From the NCBI RefSeq assembly GCF_014378415.1, contig NZ_JACMNS010000104.1, forward strand, positions 1-51,905: a stretch of DNA of 51,905 nt. Direction: 5' to 3'. Position numbers and translations under genes: made by a program. This DNA is from Aquabacterium sp. Lineage in GTDB: Bacteria > Pseudomonadota > Gammaproteobacteria > Burkholderiales > Burkholderiaceae_C. Position 1 is the stretch's first letter. Each line of letters starts with the position of its first letter. The notes beneath the pieces were generated by a model. That model did not search any database. It was not told the DNA's origin and saw nothing but the letters and a program-made list of their open reading frames with translations. This document shows positions 19,655-28,288 of the stretch, one piece after another.

Positions 19655-20890
19655 ATGTCAACGCCCTCCCTTGCCCGCCAAGCCCCTTGCGTTCAAACGC
19701 CCAGCCGACATGGCGCCGACCTGGCCATCACCCGACGCATGGCCTCGCGCTTGAAGCTGACCATCTCGGGGCCGTGCGAGCCGGATGAAGTCACTTGGAA
19801 CAGGATGGGTGCGGCGCTGTGGCAAGGCGACCCTTTGGCCGACGACCTGGCCCGATGGCTCCGCGAGGAGGGCATGACCACGGCCCGCGCCCGGCTGGAT
19901 CGGGCCATTGAACACGGCTTGAGCGAGAACGGTGACGACACGCCGCCAGCCTTGCGCCTCCTGATTGAGCATGTGCAGCTCACGCCGCCCTGGGTGGACC
20001 CTGCCTTGATGGCGCAAGGCGCACGATTTTTGCAAAGCACCGGTTTGCATGGCATGCGGGTCTTGCGAGACGCGGGCCTGATGGCCGGCTACCAGGCCTC
20101 GGCGATCAACCAGACGTTGGTGCAGACTGGCGCCCTGAACCGGGGCGCACACCGCCGCGTGGCCGAGACCACCTCGTGGTGGCTGGACTGCACTGCCGAT
20201 GGCGGCCTGCAACGCCAAGGCGCAGGCTGGAAGACCACCTTGCATGTGCGGGTGATGCACGCGCTGCTGCGCCAGAACGTGTGCCAGCGTGACACCTGGG
20301 ACGCGGCTGCCTGGGGCTTGCCCATCAACCAGGTCGACATGCAGGCCACCTACCTGGCCTTCAGCGTGGTGCAACTGTTGGCCTTGCGAACGACGGGCTT
20401 CGTGGTGACTCAGGCCGACGCGCGCGCCGTCATGCACCTGTGGCGCTACATTGGTTGGCTCATGGGGGTGGACGAGGCCTGGCTGGCCGGCGATGAGATG
20501 GGCGGCCGCGTCCAGCTCTACCGCAACCTCATCAGCCAGGCCCCGCCCGATGAGACCAGCGTGGCCTTGGGCCGGGCCCTGATGGATGAGCCCCTGGGCC
20601 GGGACCACGCTTGGCCCAGCGCCTGGCGGGGTCGTTTTGAAAAAGCGCGGCATCTGAGCCTGGTGCGCTGGTTCGTGGGCAGCGAGGGCATGCGCCACCT
20701 GGGGCTGCCGCTGGCCTGGCCTTGGCATCCGGTGCTGACCTGGTTGCCCCGATTGATCAGCACGGGCTTGCCGCGACTGCTGCCGGGCGGTCTGGATCGG
20801 CAGGTGCGCCGTGGTCGGCAAGTCCAGCTGGCCTACTGGCGCCGCGAGATGAGGGGTGGCCAGGCGCTTGGGCATTGCCCTAGACTGTAG
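19655..20890 (+). CDS. DUF2236 / MpaB-family oxygenase-like protein
   Basis: 411-aa protein of the DUF2236 group, which includes MpaB and the haem-containing rubber oxygenase Lcp. Matching traits are length near 400 aa, the central LHVRVMHALLRQNV (an R-x-MHA-x-x-R core), then DMQATYLAFS and the tail GVDEAWLAGDEM. Members of this group are haem proteins, but I cannot confirm the haem ligand by eye. No secretion signal is evident, so rubber cleavage outside the cell is not implied. A later ATG at 19739 would trim 28 residues. Divergent from an AraC regulator; ilvA follows 23 bp later, possibly co-transcribed. Confidence 0.72.
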   Translation: MSTPSLARQAPCVQTPSRHGADLAITRRMASRLKLTISGPCEPDEVTWNRMGAALWQGDPLADDLARWLREEGMTTARARLDRAIEHGLSENGDDTPPALRLLIEHVQLTPPWVDPALMAQGARFLQSTGLHGMRVLRDAGLMAGYQASAINQTLVQTGALNRGAHRRVAETTSWWLDCTADGGLQRQGAGWKTTLHVRVMHALLRQNVCQRDTWDAAAWGLPINQVDMQATYLAFSVVQLLALRTTGFVVTQADARAVMHLWRYIGWLMGVDEAWLAGDEMGGRVQLYRNLISQAPPDETSVALGRALMDEPLGRDHAWPSAWRGRFEKARHLSLVRWFVGSEGMRHLGLPLAWPWHPVLTWLPRLISTGLPRLLPGGLDRQVRRGRQVQLAYWRREMRGGQALGHCPRL

Positions 20891-20913
20891 GGCTATCCCA
20901 CGGAGCCCCCACG

Positions 20914-22482
20914 ATGTCCACCGCGCGCCCCGCCGCCACCAAAAAATCCGCAGTGCCCTTGAGCGTGCAGGACTACCTTCAGAAAATCCTGACCAGCCGG
21001 GTGTACGACGTGGCCATTGAAAGCCCGCTGGACGAGGCTCGTGGCCTGTCGCTGCGCCTGGGGCACCACATCTTCCTCAAGCGCGAGGACAAACAGCCGG
21101 TGTTCAGCTTCAAGCTGCGCGGCGCCTACAACAAGATGGCCAAGCTCAGCCCCAAGGCGCTGGCCAAGGGCGTGATCTGTGCGTCGGCCGGGAATCACGC
21201 GCAGGGCGTGGCCATGGGGGCGCGGCGTCTGGGTTGCCAGGCCATCATCGTGATGCCGGTGACCACGCCCCAAGTCAAGATCGACGCCGTGGCGCACTTT
21301 GGTGGCGACAAGGTCCAGATCGTGCTGCATGGCGAAAGCTACTCCGATGCCGCCCTGCACGCCAAAGCGCTGGAGCAGAAAAAGGGCCTGACCTTCGTCC
21401 ACCCCTTTGATGATCCGGACGTGATCGCGGGCCAGGGCACGGTCGCCATGGAGATCCTGCGCCAGCACTCGGGCCCGATCGACGCGGTGTTCGTGGCCAT
21501 CGGCGGCGGTGGTTTGATCAGCGGCGTGGCCGCCTACATCAAGGCAGTGCGCCCGGAGATCAAGGTCATCGGCGTGCAGACCAATGATTCCGACGCCATG
21601 GCCCGCTCGGTCAAGGCCGGCAAGCGCATCACCCTGGCCGACGTGGGCCTGTTCGCCGACGGCACGGCGGTCAAGCTGGTGGGCGAAGAAACCCTGCGCT
21701 TGGTCCGTGAGCTGGTCGACGAGTTCGTGGTGGTGAGCACCGACGAGGTCTGTGCGGCCATCAAGGACATCTACCAGGACACCCGCTCCATCGTCGAACC
21801 CTCGGGCGCGATGGGCGTGGCGGGCCTCAAGCAATACGTGGCACGCCACGGCGGCCAGGGGCGCACCTATGTGGCCATCAACTGCGGCGCGAACATGAAC
21901 TTCGACCGCCTGCGCTTCGTGGCCGAGCGGGCCGAGGTGGGCGAGCAACGCGAAGCTTTGCTGGCCGTCACCATCCCCGAAGAGCGCGGTTCGTTCAAGC
22001 GGTTTTGCGAGCTGATCGGCCCACGCAGCGTGACCGAGTTCAACTACCGCATCTCGGACGAGCACAAAGCGCATGTCTTTCTGGGCGTCAGCGTCAAAGG
22101 CAAGGGCGAATCAGGCCGCCTGGCGCAGGAGTTCGAATCGCAGGGCTTTGCCGCGGTCGACCTGACGCAAGATGAATTGGCCAAGACGCACATCCGCCAC
22201 ATGGTGGGCGGGCGCTCCGGCCTCGCCGAAGGTGAGCGCCTGTTCCGCTTTGAGTTTCCGGAGCGGCCGGGCGCCTTGATGAGGTTCCTGACCAGCTTGC
22301 CGCCGGGCTGGAACATCAGCCTGTTCCATTACCGCAACCAGGGCGCCGATTTTGGCCGGATCCTGGTGGGTTTGCAGGTGCCCAAGCAGGACACCAAGGC
22401 CATCAAGCCCTTGCTGGATGCGCTGGGGTATGTCTACGCCGACGAGACGCGCAACCCGGTGTACCGCTTGTTTCTGCGCTGA
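20914..22482 (+). CDS. ilvA: Threonine ammonia-lyase, biosynthetic
   Basis: Cytoplasmic PLP enzyme that deaminates L-threonine to 2-oxobutanoate, the first step to isoleucine. 522 aa, full length for the two-ACT-like-domain biosynthetic form. The PLP lysine is in VFSFKLRGAYNKM, the phosphate-binding glycine loop is AIGGGGLISGVAAY, and NHAQGVAMGA is also present. The C-terminal half holds regulatory repeats (EERGSFKRFCELIGPRSVTE and PERPGALMRFLTSLPPGWNI), implying isoleucine feedback control. It is convergent with gspC, with 12 bp between the stops. Confidence 0.96.
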   Translation: MSTARPAATKKSAVPLSVQDYLQKILTSRVYDVAIESPLDEARGLSLRLGHHIFLKREDKQPVFSFKLRGAYNKMAKLSPKALAKGVICASAGNHAQGVAMGARRLGCQAIIVMPVTTPQVKIDAVAHFGGDKVQIVLHGESYSDAALHAKALEQKKGLTFVHPFDDPDVIAGQGTVAMEILRQHSGPIDAVFVAIGGGGLISGVAAYIKAVRPEIKVIGVQTNDSDAMARSVKAGKRITLADVGLFADGTAVKLVGEETLRLVRELVDEFVVVSTDEVCAAIKDIYQDTRSIVEPSGAMGVAGLKQYVARHGGQGRTYVAINCGANMNFDRLRFVAERAEVGEQREALLAVTIPEERGSFKRFCELIGPRSVTEFNYRISDEHKAHVFLGVSVKGKGESGRLAQEFESQGFAAVDLTQDELAKTHIRHMVGGRSGLAEGERLFRFEFPERPGALMRFLTSLPPGWNISLFHYRNQGADFGRILVGLQVPKQDTKAIKPLLDALGYVYADETRNPVYRLFLR

Positions 22483-22494
22483 ACGAAGGGCGCG

Positions 22495-23133
22495 TCAGAG
22501 CGGGCGGTTGCCGCCCGGGCGAATCGGCCGGGGCACGTTGTCCATCGGGGGTTGGTCTGGCGATGGCATGGGCATGCCTTCAGGGGTGCCGGCCATGCCC
22601 GAGTTGATGTCAGGCCGGGCGCCGGGCATTTGCTGTGGCGCAGGGGCGCCAGTGTTGAAGCCTGTGGGTGGCGGCAAAGAGCCCGTGGCAGCGGCTGGCA
22701 GCAAGGGCAGGTCCAGCCTGACGGCAGCAGGCCCGGCGGCAGGCCCGATCTCGGCACCACGCTGGTTGACGCTCAGCAAGACCATGTCGCCATCGACCGA
22801 AGCGCCGGCGCGCACGGCGCGGGCAGGTTTGCCGTCAATGGACAACAAGGCCAAGCCGCCTTTGTCGCCTTCATGACGCGGGGCCACCACACCCAACAGC
22901 TTGATGCGTTCGGCCAACATGGACGCGGTGGTGGGGTCGGGTTGCCCGGGGGGCGCCGCGGCCGCAGGGCTGGTCAGCAGTTTGCGCATGTCGCCACGGG
23001 CTGCGTTGTCCAGGGACACCGCGGTGGCGTTGGCCGGGACGGCCGTGGGCTGCCCCAGCCAGCGCAGGCCCCAATAGGCCAGGCTGGCCGCGACGGCGGC
23101 CCAAATGAGGAGGGCGAGGATGCGAGATGCCAT
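22495..23133 (-). CDS. gspC: Type II secretion inner-membrane protein GspC
   Basis: GspC bridges the inner-membrane platform to the GspD secretin. The 212-aa product starts at the ATG at 23133 with a membrane anchor ILALLIWAAVAASLAYWGLR, then a periplasmic homology-region domain (IKLLGVVAPRHEGDKGGLAL; GKPARAVRAGASVDGDMVLL). The tail, about 90 residues, is Pro/Gly-rich with no recognisable PDZ or coiled coil. It is transcribed away from the other gsp genes, which is unusual. The 183-bp divergent gap probably holds both promoters. Confidence 0.82.
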   Translation of the reverse strand: MASRILALLIWAAVAASLAYWGLRWLGQPTAVPANATAVSLDNAARGDMRKLLTSPAAAAPPGQPDPTTASMLAERIKLLGVVAPRHEGDKGGLALLSIDGKPARAVRAGASVDGDMVLLSVNQRGAEIGPAAGPAAVRLDLPLLPAAATGSLPPPTGFNTGAPAPQQMPGARPDINSGMAGTPEGMPMPSPDQPPMDNVPRPIRPGGNRPL

Positions 23134-23316
23134 ATGGCGGCCATTATCATCCCTGTTGATCGCTCGGAAGCGTGAAAACAGGGCCCCAGACCTCGGGTTG
23201 ATCCCGCATAGGATGCGCCTCAAGCTCGGGCATGCTTGCGACCTCGTCCGCGTTGGGGAACCTCTCCGGCGTTCCGGGCTCTTATCTCTCAGTCAAGTCA
23301 CCACACGGATCTCCGC

Positions 23317-23778
23317 ATGAAGATGTTTGCCCGACCCACTCAGCACCACCTCCGGGGCGCGGCCCGGGCCCTGTCGCGGGGCTTCACCCTGATCGAACTG
23401 ATGGTCGTGCTGGTGATCATCGGCCTGCTGGCCGCCCTGATCGTGCCCAATGTGCTGGAGCGCGCCGACGATGCCCGCGTCACGGCGGCCAAAACCGACG
23501 TGAGCAACCTGATGCAGGCCCTCAAGCTGTACCGCCTGGACAACCAGCGCTACCCCACGGGCGAGCAAGGCCTGGCAGCCCTGGTGGCCAAGCCCACGGC
23601 CGCACCTGTCCCGTCCAACTGGAAGCCTTACCTTGAAAAGCTGCCCAATGACCCCTGGGGCGCGAACTATCAATATGTCAATCCGGGCGTGAAGGGCACG
23701 GTCGACGTTTTCAGTTTTGGCGCCGACGGCCAAAGCGGTGGTGAAGGCAGGGATGCCGACATCGGATCCTGGCAGTAA
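23317..23778 (+). CDS. gspG: Type II secretion major pseudopilin GspG
   Basis: 153-aa major pseudopilin. Prepilin cleavage site SRG|FTLIELMVVLVIIGLLAA with Glu+5. The T2SS-specific features TGEQGLAALV and LPNDPWGANYQYVNPG, with DVFSFGADGQSGGEGRDADI near the end holding the calcium-binding loop. The start at 23317 gives a plausible 22-residue leader. First gene of the forward gsp operon; its 3' end overlaps gspH. Confidence 0.96.
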   Translation: MKMFARPTQHHLRGAARALSRGFTLIELMVVLVIIGLLAALIVPNVLERADDARVTAAKTDVSNLMQALKLYRLDNQRYPTGEQGLAALVAKPTAAPVPSNWKPYLEKLPNDPWGANYQYVNPGVKGTVDVFSFGADGQSGGEGRDADIGSWQ

Positions 23779-24289
23779 GTTGCCCTCCCGGCCCCAATCC
23801 GCGCGCGGCTTCACGCTGCTCGAACTCATGGTCGTGGTCGCGTTGATCGCGATCACCACGGCCGTCGTGGCTTTCGCTGTGCCCGATCCCTCGTCCACCC
23901 GCCTGGAGCGCGAAGCCGCCCGCCTGACCGCCATCCTGGAGTCAGCGCGGGTGCAGGCGCGTGCCGGGGCCATGACCATCCGCTGGGTGCCCGAGCCCAA
24001 TGGCAAGGGCGACGACTACCAATTCATTGGTTTGCCCGAGGCTTTCATGCCCCCTTTGAAATGGGATGCGCGCGAGATCAAGGCCGAGGTGGTGAATGGC
24101 GGCATCGGCATCGGCATGAAGAAAAGCATTGTGCTGGGCCCCGAGCCCGTGATCGGCGCCCAAAGCATCATCTTGCGGCTGGAAGATCGGCAGATCATCA
24201 TTGGCACCGATGGGCTCAATCCTTTCGACGTGATCACGGGTGAGCCAGCGCAAGCCGATGACGGGGGGGGCAATCGTGCGCCAGTTTGA
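23753..24289 (+). CDS. gspH: Type II secretion minor pseudopilin GspH
   Basis: 178-aa minor pseudopilin with leader ending SARG|FTLLELMVVVALIAI. The globular part (PEPNGKGDDYQFIGLPEAF onward) fits GspH. The ATG at 23753 overlaps gspG by 26 bp and follows GAAGGCAGGG. Positioned between gspG and gspI, the normal order. Confidence 0.88.
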   Translation: MPTSDPGSKLPSRPQSARGFTLLELMVVVALIAITTAVVAFAVPDPSSTRLEREAARLTAILESARVQARAGAMTIRWVPEPNGKGDDYQFIGLPEAFMPPLKWDAREIKAEVVNGGIGIGMKKSIVLGPEPVIGAQSIILRLEDRQIIIGTDGLNPFDVITGEPAQADDGGGNRAPV

Positions 24290-24653
24290 TGAGCGCTCCA
24301 TGGTCGGCATGACGCTGATCGAAGTGCTGGTGGCCCTGGCGATTGTGGCGATCACCCTGTCGGCCGGCATCAAGGCCGCGGGTGGCTTGACATTGAATGC
24401 TCAGCGCGTGGCTGATCTGACCGTGGCACAGTGGTGTGTTCAAAACCAGTTGTTCGCTCTGAAGGCGAGCACCACCTTCCCGGACGTGGGCGACAGCGAA
24501 TTCAAGTGCCAGCAGCTGGGGCGTGAGTTCAGGGGCAAGCAGGCGGTGCGGCCCACCGTCAATGCCAACAACTTTCGGCGGGTCGAGGTGCAGGTGCTGG
24601 ACGAGGAGGGGCAGTCGGTGGTCAAGGTGATCACCGTGCTGCCCAAGCCATGA
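24258..24653 (+). CDS. gspI: Type II secretion minor pseudopilin GspI
   Basis: 131-aa minor pseudopilin. The cleavage site is MVG|MTLIEVLVALAIVAI with Glu+5 and Met at +1. The rest (VAQWCVQNQLFALK; VEVQVLDEEGQSVVKVITVL) matches the compact GspI fold that forms the pilus tip with J and K. The ATG at 24258 overlaps gspH; a GTG at 24240 is an alternative. Ends with ATGA overlap into gspJ. Confidence 0.9.
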   Translation: MTGGAIVRQFDERSMVGMTLIEVLVALAIVAITLSAGIKAAGGLTLNAQRVADLTVAQWCVQNQLFALKASTTFPDVGDSEFKCQQLGREFRGKQAVRPTVNANNFRRVEVQVLDEEGQSVVKVITVLPKP

Positions 24654-25279
24654 AGCGCCCTCTCTCAAGCGTGGGCTTCACGCTTATTGAAGTGTTGGTG
24701 GCCCTGGTGATCCTGTCGGTCATGGCGGCCACGGCCTTCAAGGGCATGGACAGCATCAGCCGGGCCCGCGAAGTGGCAGAGGGCAAGCTCAAGCGCACCC
24801 TGCGTTTGCAATCGGTGATGACCCAATGGGATGCCGACATGGACTCGGTGATCGACATCCCGACCTTGAACACCGGGGCCATTCAGGGGCAAAGGTCGTT
24901 TTTGTTCAATGGCAGTTACCTGCGCTTGACTCGGCAGGCGCCGGGTGGCGTGCAGGTGGTGGCCTGGAGCGTGCGCGATGGGCGCTGGGAGCGTTGGGCC
25001 GGCCCGCCGGTGACCACGGTGGGTGAGCTGGAGGCCCAGTGGGCGCAAGCCAATCAGTTGAAGGGCACCGAGCCGGGCACCTTGACCATGCTCAAAGGCG
25101 CCCTGCAATGGCAGATGTATTTCTACATTGGGGTGAGCGGGGGCAGCCTCACCCCCACCAATCCGCAGTCCACGGGCAACAACCAACTGCCTGTGGCGGT
25201 GCGGTCAATCCTGACCTTGGGGCCTGCCAGCGGCTTTGAGGGCGTGGCCACGCGCGACACCTTCCTGGCCGCGCATTGA
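24650..25279 (+). CDS. gspJ: Type II secretion minor pseudopilin GspJ
   Basis: 209-aa minor pseudopilin. Leader MKRPLSSVG|FTLIEVLVALVILSV; the globular region includes RAREVAEGKLKRTLRLQSVM and RQAPGGVQVVAWSVRDGRW, typical of GspJ. Starts inside the gspI stop (ATGA), showing translational coupling. Confidence 0.92.
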   Translation: MKRPLSSVGFTLIEVLVALVILSVMAATAFKGMDSISRAREVAEGKLKRTLRLQSVMTQWDADMDSVIDIPTLNTGAIQGQRSFLFNGSYLRLTRQAPGGVQVVAWSVRDGRWERWAGPPVTTVGELEAQWAQANQLKGTEPGTLTMLKGALQWQMYFYIGVSGGSLTPTNPQSTGNNQLPVAVRSILTLGPASGFEGVATRDTFLAAH

Positions 25280-25288
25280 GGCGATGAC

Positions 25289-26350
25289 ATGAAGCATTCC
25301 AAGCCTTCGAAACTGCCTGTGCGACAACGCGGCGCGGCCTTGTTGATGGCCATGGTCATCGTGACCGTGGTGGCCACGATCGCCTCGTCGATGGTGTGGC
25401 AGCAATGGCGTGCGGTGCAGGTGGAGTCGGCCGAGCGCGGTCGCCAGCAATCCGAGTGGCTGCTGGTGGGCGCCCTAGACTTCGCGCGCCTGGTGTTGAA
25501 GGACGACGGGCGCCGCATGCAGACGGGGGGGCAGCCAGAGCCGACCCATCTGGCGCAGCAGTGGGCCCAGGATCTGAAGGAAATGCGCCTGTCCACCTTC
25601 CTGGCCGTGGACAAGGACAACACCGATGATGCCCCTGACGCCTTCCTGTCGGGCAAGGTGCTGGACGTCAACGCGCGCTACAACCTGCGCAATCTGTTGC
25701 TGATCAGCCCCAACCCTGGCCTGGTGGATGTGGATCCGCAGCAGGTCAAGGTGCTGCGAGACTTGCTCACCAACATCAACTTGCCGCCAGATTTGGCACT
25801 GCAGATTGCGGAAGCCTTGAGAAAAGCCACCCTGGCGGCCATGGACACAACGCAGTCCTTTGGCGCGTTAGGAGGGGCTTCTGGCCGGGCTGCCTCGCCG
25901 TTAATGCCCCAGCGGCTGGATCAATTGACCTGGCTTTTGCCCAAGCTGGGCGCGGACACGGTCGAGCGCATGCGCCCCTATGTGGCCTTGTTGCCTTACC
26001 TTAACGTGCCGCAGGGCGGCATCACGGCCATCAATGTCAATACCGCGCCCAAGGAAGTCATCGCGGCGGTGTGGGGCATTGACACAGCCACGGCCCAGCG
26101 CATCGTGCAGTCTCGGCAAAACCACTATTTTGAAGATTTGGCCGATGCCCAGAAGCAGGTGCCCACCGTGCCCATCCCTGCCGATGCCATCGAATTGACC
26201 TCCAAATATTTCGAGGTGACCAGCATGTTGCGGCTTGAAAATCAGATCATGAAGAACCGGCACCTGGTCAAGCGCGAGGGCCAGAACAGGCAGGTCGAAG
26301 TGACTGTGATGAATCAGGAGCGCTTTTCGGGCGTTGATCCTGGCAACTGA
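25289..26350 (+). CDS. gspK: Type II secretion minor pseudopilin GspK
   Basis: 353-aa tip pseudopilin. The leader RQRG|AALLMAMVIVTVVATIAS lacks the Glu+5 of the other pseudopilins, a known GspK trait. The large globular insert and the helix-hairpin-helix-like end (NVNTAPKEVIAAVWGIDTAT) are characteristic. Followed by a 106-bp gap, the largest break in the forward gsp operon, which may hold an internal promoter (TACAAT at about 26394). Confidence 0.92.
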   Translation: MKHSKPSKLPVRQRGAALLMAMVIVTVVATIASSMVWQQWRAVQVESAERGRQQSEWLLVGALDFARLVLKDDGRRMQTGGQPEPTHLAQQWAQDLKEMRLSTFLAVDKDNTDDAPDAFLSGKVLDVNARYNLRNLLLISPNPGLVDVDPQQVKVLRDLLTNINLPPDLALQIAEALRKATLAAMDTTQSFGALGGASGRAASPLMPQRLDQLTWLLPKLGADTVERMRPYVALLPYLNVPQGGITAINVNTAPKEVIAAVWGIDTATAQRIVQSRQNHYFEDLADAQKQVPTVPIPADAIELTSKYFEVTSMLRLENQIMKNRHLVKREGQNRQVEVTVMNQERFSGVDPGN

Positions 26351-26456
26351 CAAGACAGTATCTATCCTTAAACGTGCCTTATTTCGCGCCTCCTACAATG
26401 CCAAGGCATCTACCCTTGATGTGTGCTTCCTTTTTCGACCCCTTTGACTGCTGGGC

Positions 26457-27722
26457 ATGAGCATCCTCATCCTTCAACTACCTGCGCGTTCGCGCCTGAA
26501 TGCCGACTTGGCCGTGGCGGAGCCGACCTCGTCCGCGGCCCAGGCGACCAAGGAGTACGCCTACGTGCTCAGCGCCGATGGGCAGACGGTGTCCCGGCAG
26601 GGGCGCTGTGCCTTGTCCATGGTGCCGCGCGCTGACACGGTGGTCGCGGTGTTGGCGCCTACCGACATCAGCTGGCACCGCCTGACGGTGCCCAAGGCCC
26701 CCGCCGCGCGCCTGCGTGCCGCGCTGGCCAGCATGTTGGAAGACGCCATGCTGACCGACCCCGAGGACATGCACCTGGCCCTGGCCCCTGCGGCCAAGAC
26801 CGGTCAACCCGCCTGGATCGCAGCCTGCGACCTGACTTGGTTGACCAGCCAGTTGATGCTGCTTGAAAAAGCCAAGTTGCGCGTCGACCGCGTGGCCCCG
26901 GCCGTGTGGCCCGATGAGCCCGCCACCGGGTATTTCCATGAAGTTCATGAAGCTGGCAGTGGCGCCGCGCCCGATCGGGGCCTGGAAATCGTCCTGACCT
27001 GGTCAACCCTGGACGGTGTGGCCAGTTGGCCCTTGACGGGCGGCTTGTCGCGCGCCCTGGTGCCCGAAGCCTTGCCGCCGCAAACCCGCTTTTTTGCCAC
27101 ACCGCAGGTGGCCTCGCCGGCCGAACGCTGGTTGGGCCAGGCCGTGACGGTGCAAACCCAGTCCGAGCATTTGCTGCAAGCCAATCGCTCGCTGTGGAAC
27201 CTGTTGCAATTTGACCTCACCCCCAACAGCAAAGGCTTCAACGCGGTGTCTGACCGCTGGCGCCAGTTCCTGAGCCCGCAATGGCGCCCGGTGCGGGTGG
27301 GCATGGCGGCTTTGGTGGTGGCCCAGGTCGTGGGTTTGAACCTGTGGGCCTGGCAGCAAGAGCGCCAGCTCAAGCTCAAGAAGGCCGAGATGACCACGAT
27401 CCTGAAGCAGGCCCATCCGCAGGTTCAGGTGATCCTGGACCCGGCCGTGCAGATGCAGCGCGAAACCGAAGCCTTGCGCGCGATCGCGGGGCAGCCTGGT
27501 GACAACGACCTGGAAGGCCTGATGTCCCTGGTGGCCAGCGCCTGGCCCAACGAGACGCCGTCCACCAACCTGCAATACGACGGCACCAGCCTGACCCTGG
27601 CGCCGCCACCGGCCTGGGGCCCGTCGGACATCGACCAGTTCCGCAGCAAGCTGTCGGCCACGGGCGCCCAGGTGGAGGTGGCCGAAGGCCGCCTGACCGT
27701 GCGCCGCGGCTCGCGCAGTTGA
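26457..27722 (+). CDS. gspL: Type II secretion platform protein GspL
   Basis: 421-aa inner-membrane protein that recruits the GspE ATPase. The N-terminal two-thirds is the cytoplasmic actin-like domain (VVAVLAPTDISWHRLTVPKA), followed by one membrane helix VGMAALVVAQVVGLNLWAW near residue 285. The periplasmic ferredoxin-like domain comes last. Normal length and order (K-L-M). Confidence 0.9.
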   Translation: MSILILQLPARSRLNADLAVAEPTSSAAQATKEYAYVLSADGQTVSRQGRCALSMVPRADTVVAVLAPTDISWHRLTVPKAPAARLRAALASMLEDAMLTDPEDMHLALAPAAKTGQPAWIAACDLTWLTSQLMLLEKAKLRVDRVAPAVWPDEPATGYFHEVHEAGSGAAPDRGLEIVLTWSTLDGVASWPLTGGLSRALVPEALPPQTRFFATPQVASPAERWLGQAVTVQTQSEHLLQANRSLWNLLQFDLTPNSKGFNAVSDRWRQFLSPQWRPVRVGMAALVVAQVVGLNLWAWQQERQLKLKKAEMTTILKQAHPQVQVILDPAVQMQRETEALRAIAGQPGDNDLEGLMSLVASAWPNETPSTNLQYDGTSLTLAPPPAWGPSDIDQFRSKLSATGAQVEVAEGRLTVRRGSRS

Positions 27723-27746
27723 GCCGATCGCCATTGACACCGACCT

Positions 27747-28271
27747 ATGAGCACTGAATCAGAAGCCACCTCCTTCAACGTCCTGCGTCAGCAGGGGCTC
27801 GCGCGTTGGGCCGCGATGGCCCCGCGTGAACGCCAGATGGCGCAGGCGGCGGCCGCTTTGCTGTTGCTGGCCGTGGTGGTGCTGGTTTTCATCCGCCCTG
27901 CCTTGAAAAGCATGCAGCAAACGCCCACGCAATTGCGCGAAATCAGCACCCAGGTGGCCCGCATGCGGGCCATGGCGGAGGAGGCTCAGGCTTTGCGCCA
28001 GCAGCCGCCGGTGCCGCCCGTTCAGGCTGAAGCCGCCTTGAAGGCGGCCACTGAACGTTTGGGGGCAGCGGCCAGAATGAGCGTCCAGGGTGACCGGGCC
28101 ACGGTCGAATTCAACAAGGTGCTCGGCGCATCATTGGCCGACTGGATGGCCGAGGTTCGCGTGGCCGCCCGAGCGCGGCCTTTGGAGGCCAATCTGGCGC
28201 AGTCGGAACCCGGGCATTATTCGGGCACCGTGGTGCTGGGCCTGGCCCCTGGGCAGGCCTCGCCTCGCTGA
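27747..28271 (+). CDS. gspM: Type II secretion platform protein GspM
   Basis: 174-aa inner-membrane partner of GspL. A short cytoplasmic segment, the membrane helix AAAALLLLAVVVLVFIRPAL at residues 34-53, then a coiled region and a small periplasmic ferredoxin-like domain. Identified by position between gspL and gspN and by topology. Start at 27747, 24 bp after gspL. Confidence 0.88.
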   Translation: MSTESEATSFNVLRQQGLARWAAMAPRERQMAQAAAALLLLAVVVLVFIRPALKSMQQTPTQLREISTQVARMRAMAEEAQALRQQPPVPPVQAEAALKAATERLGAAARMSVQGDRATVEFNKVLGASLADWMAEVRVAARARPLEANLAQSEPGHYSGTVVLGLAPGQASPR

Positions 28272-28288
28272 GCAGGAACACACCGGGC

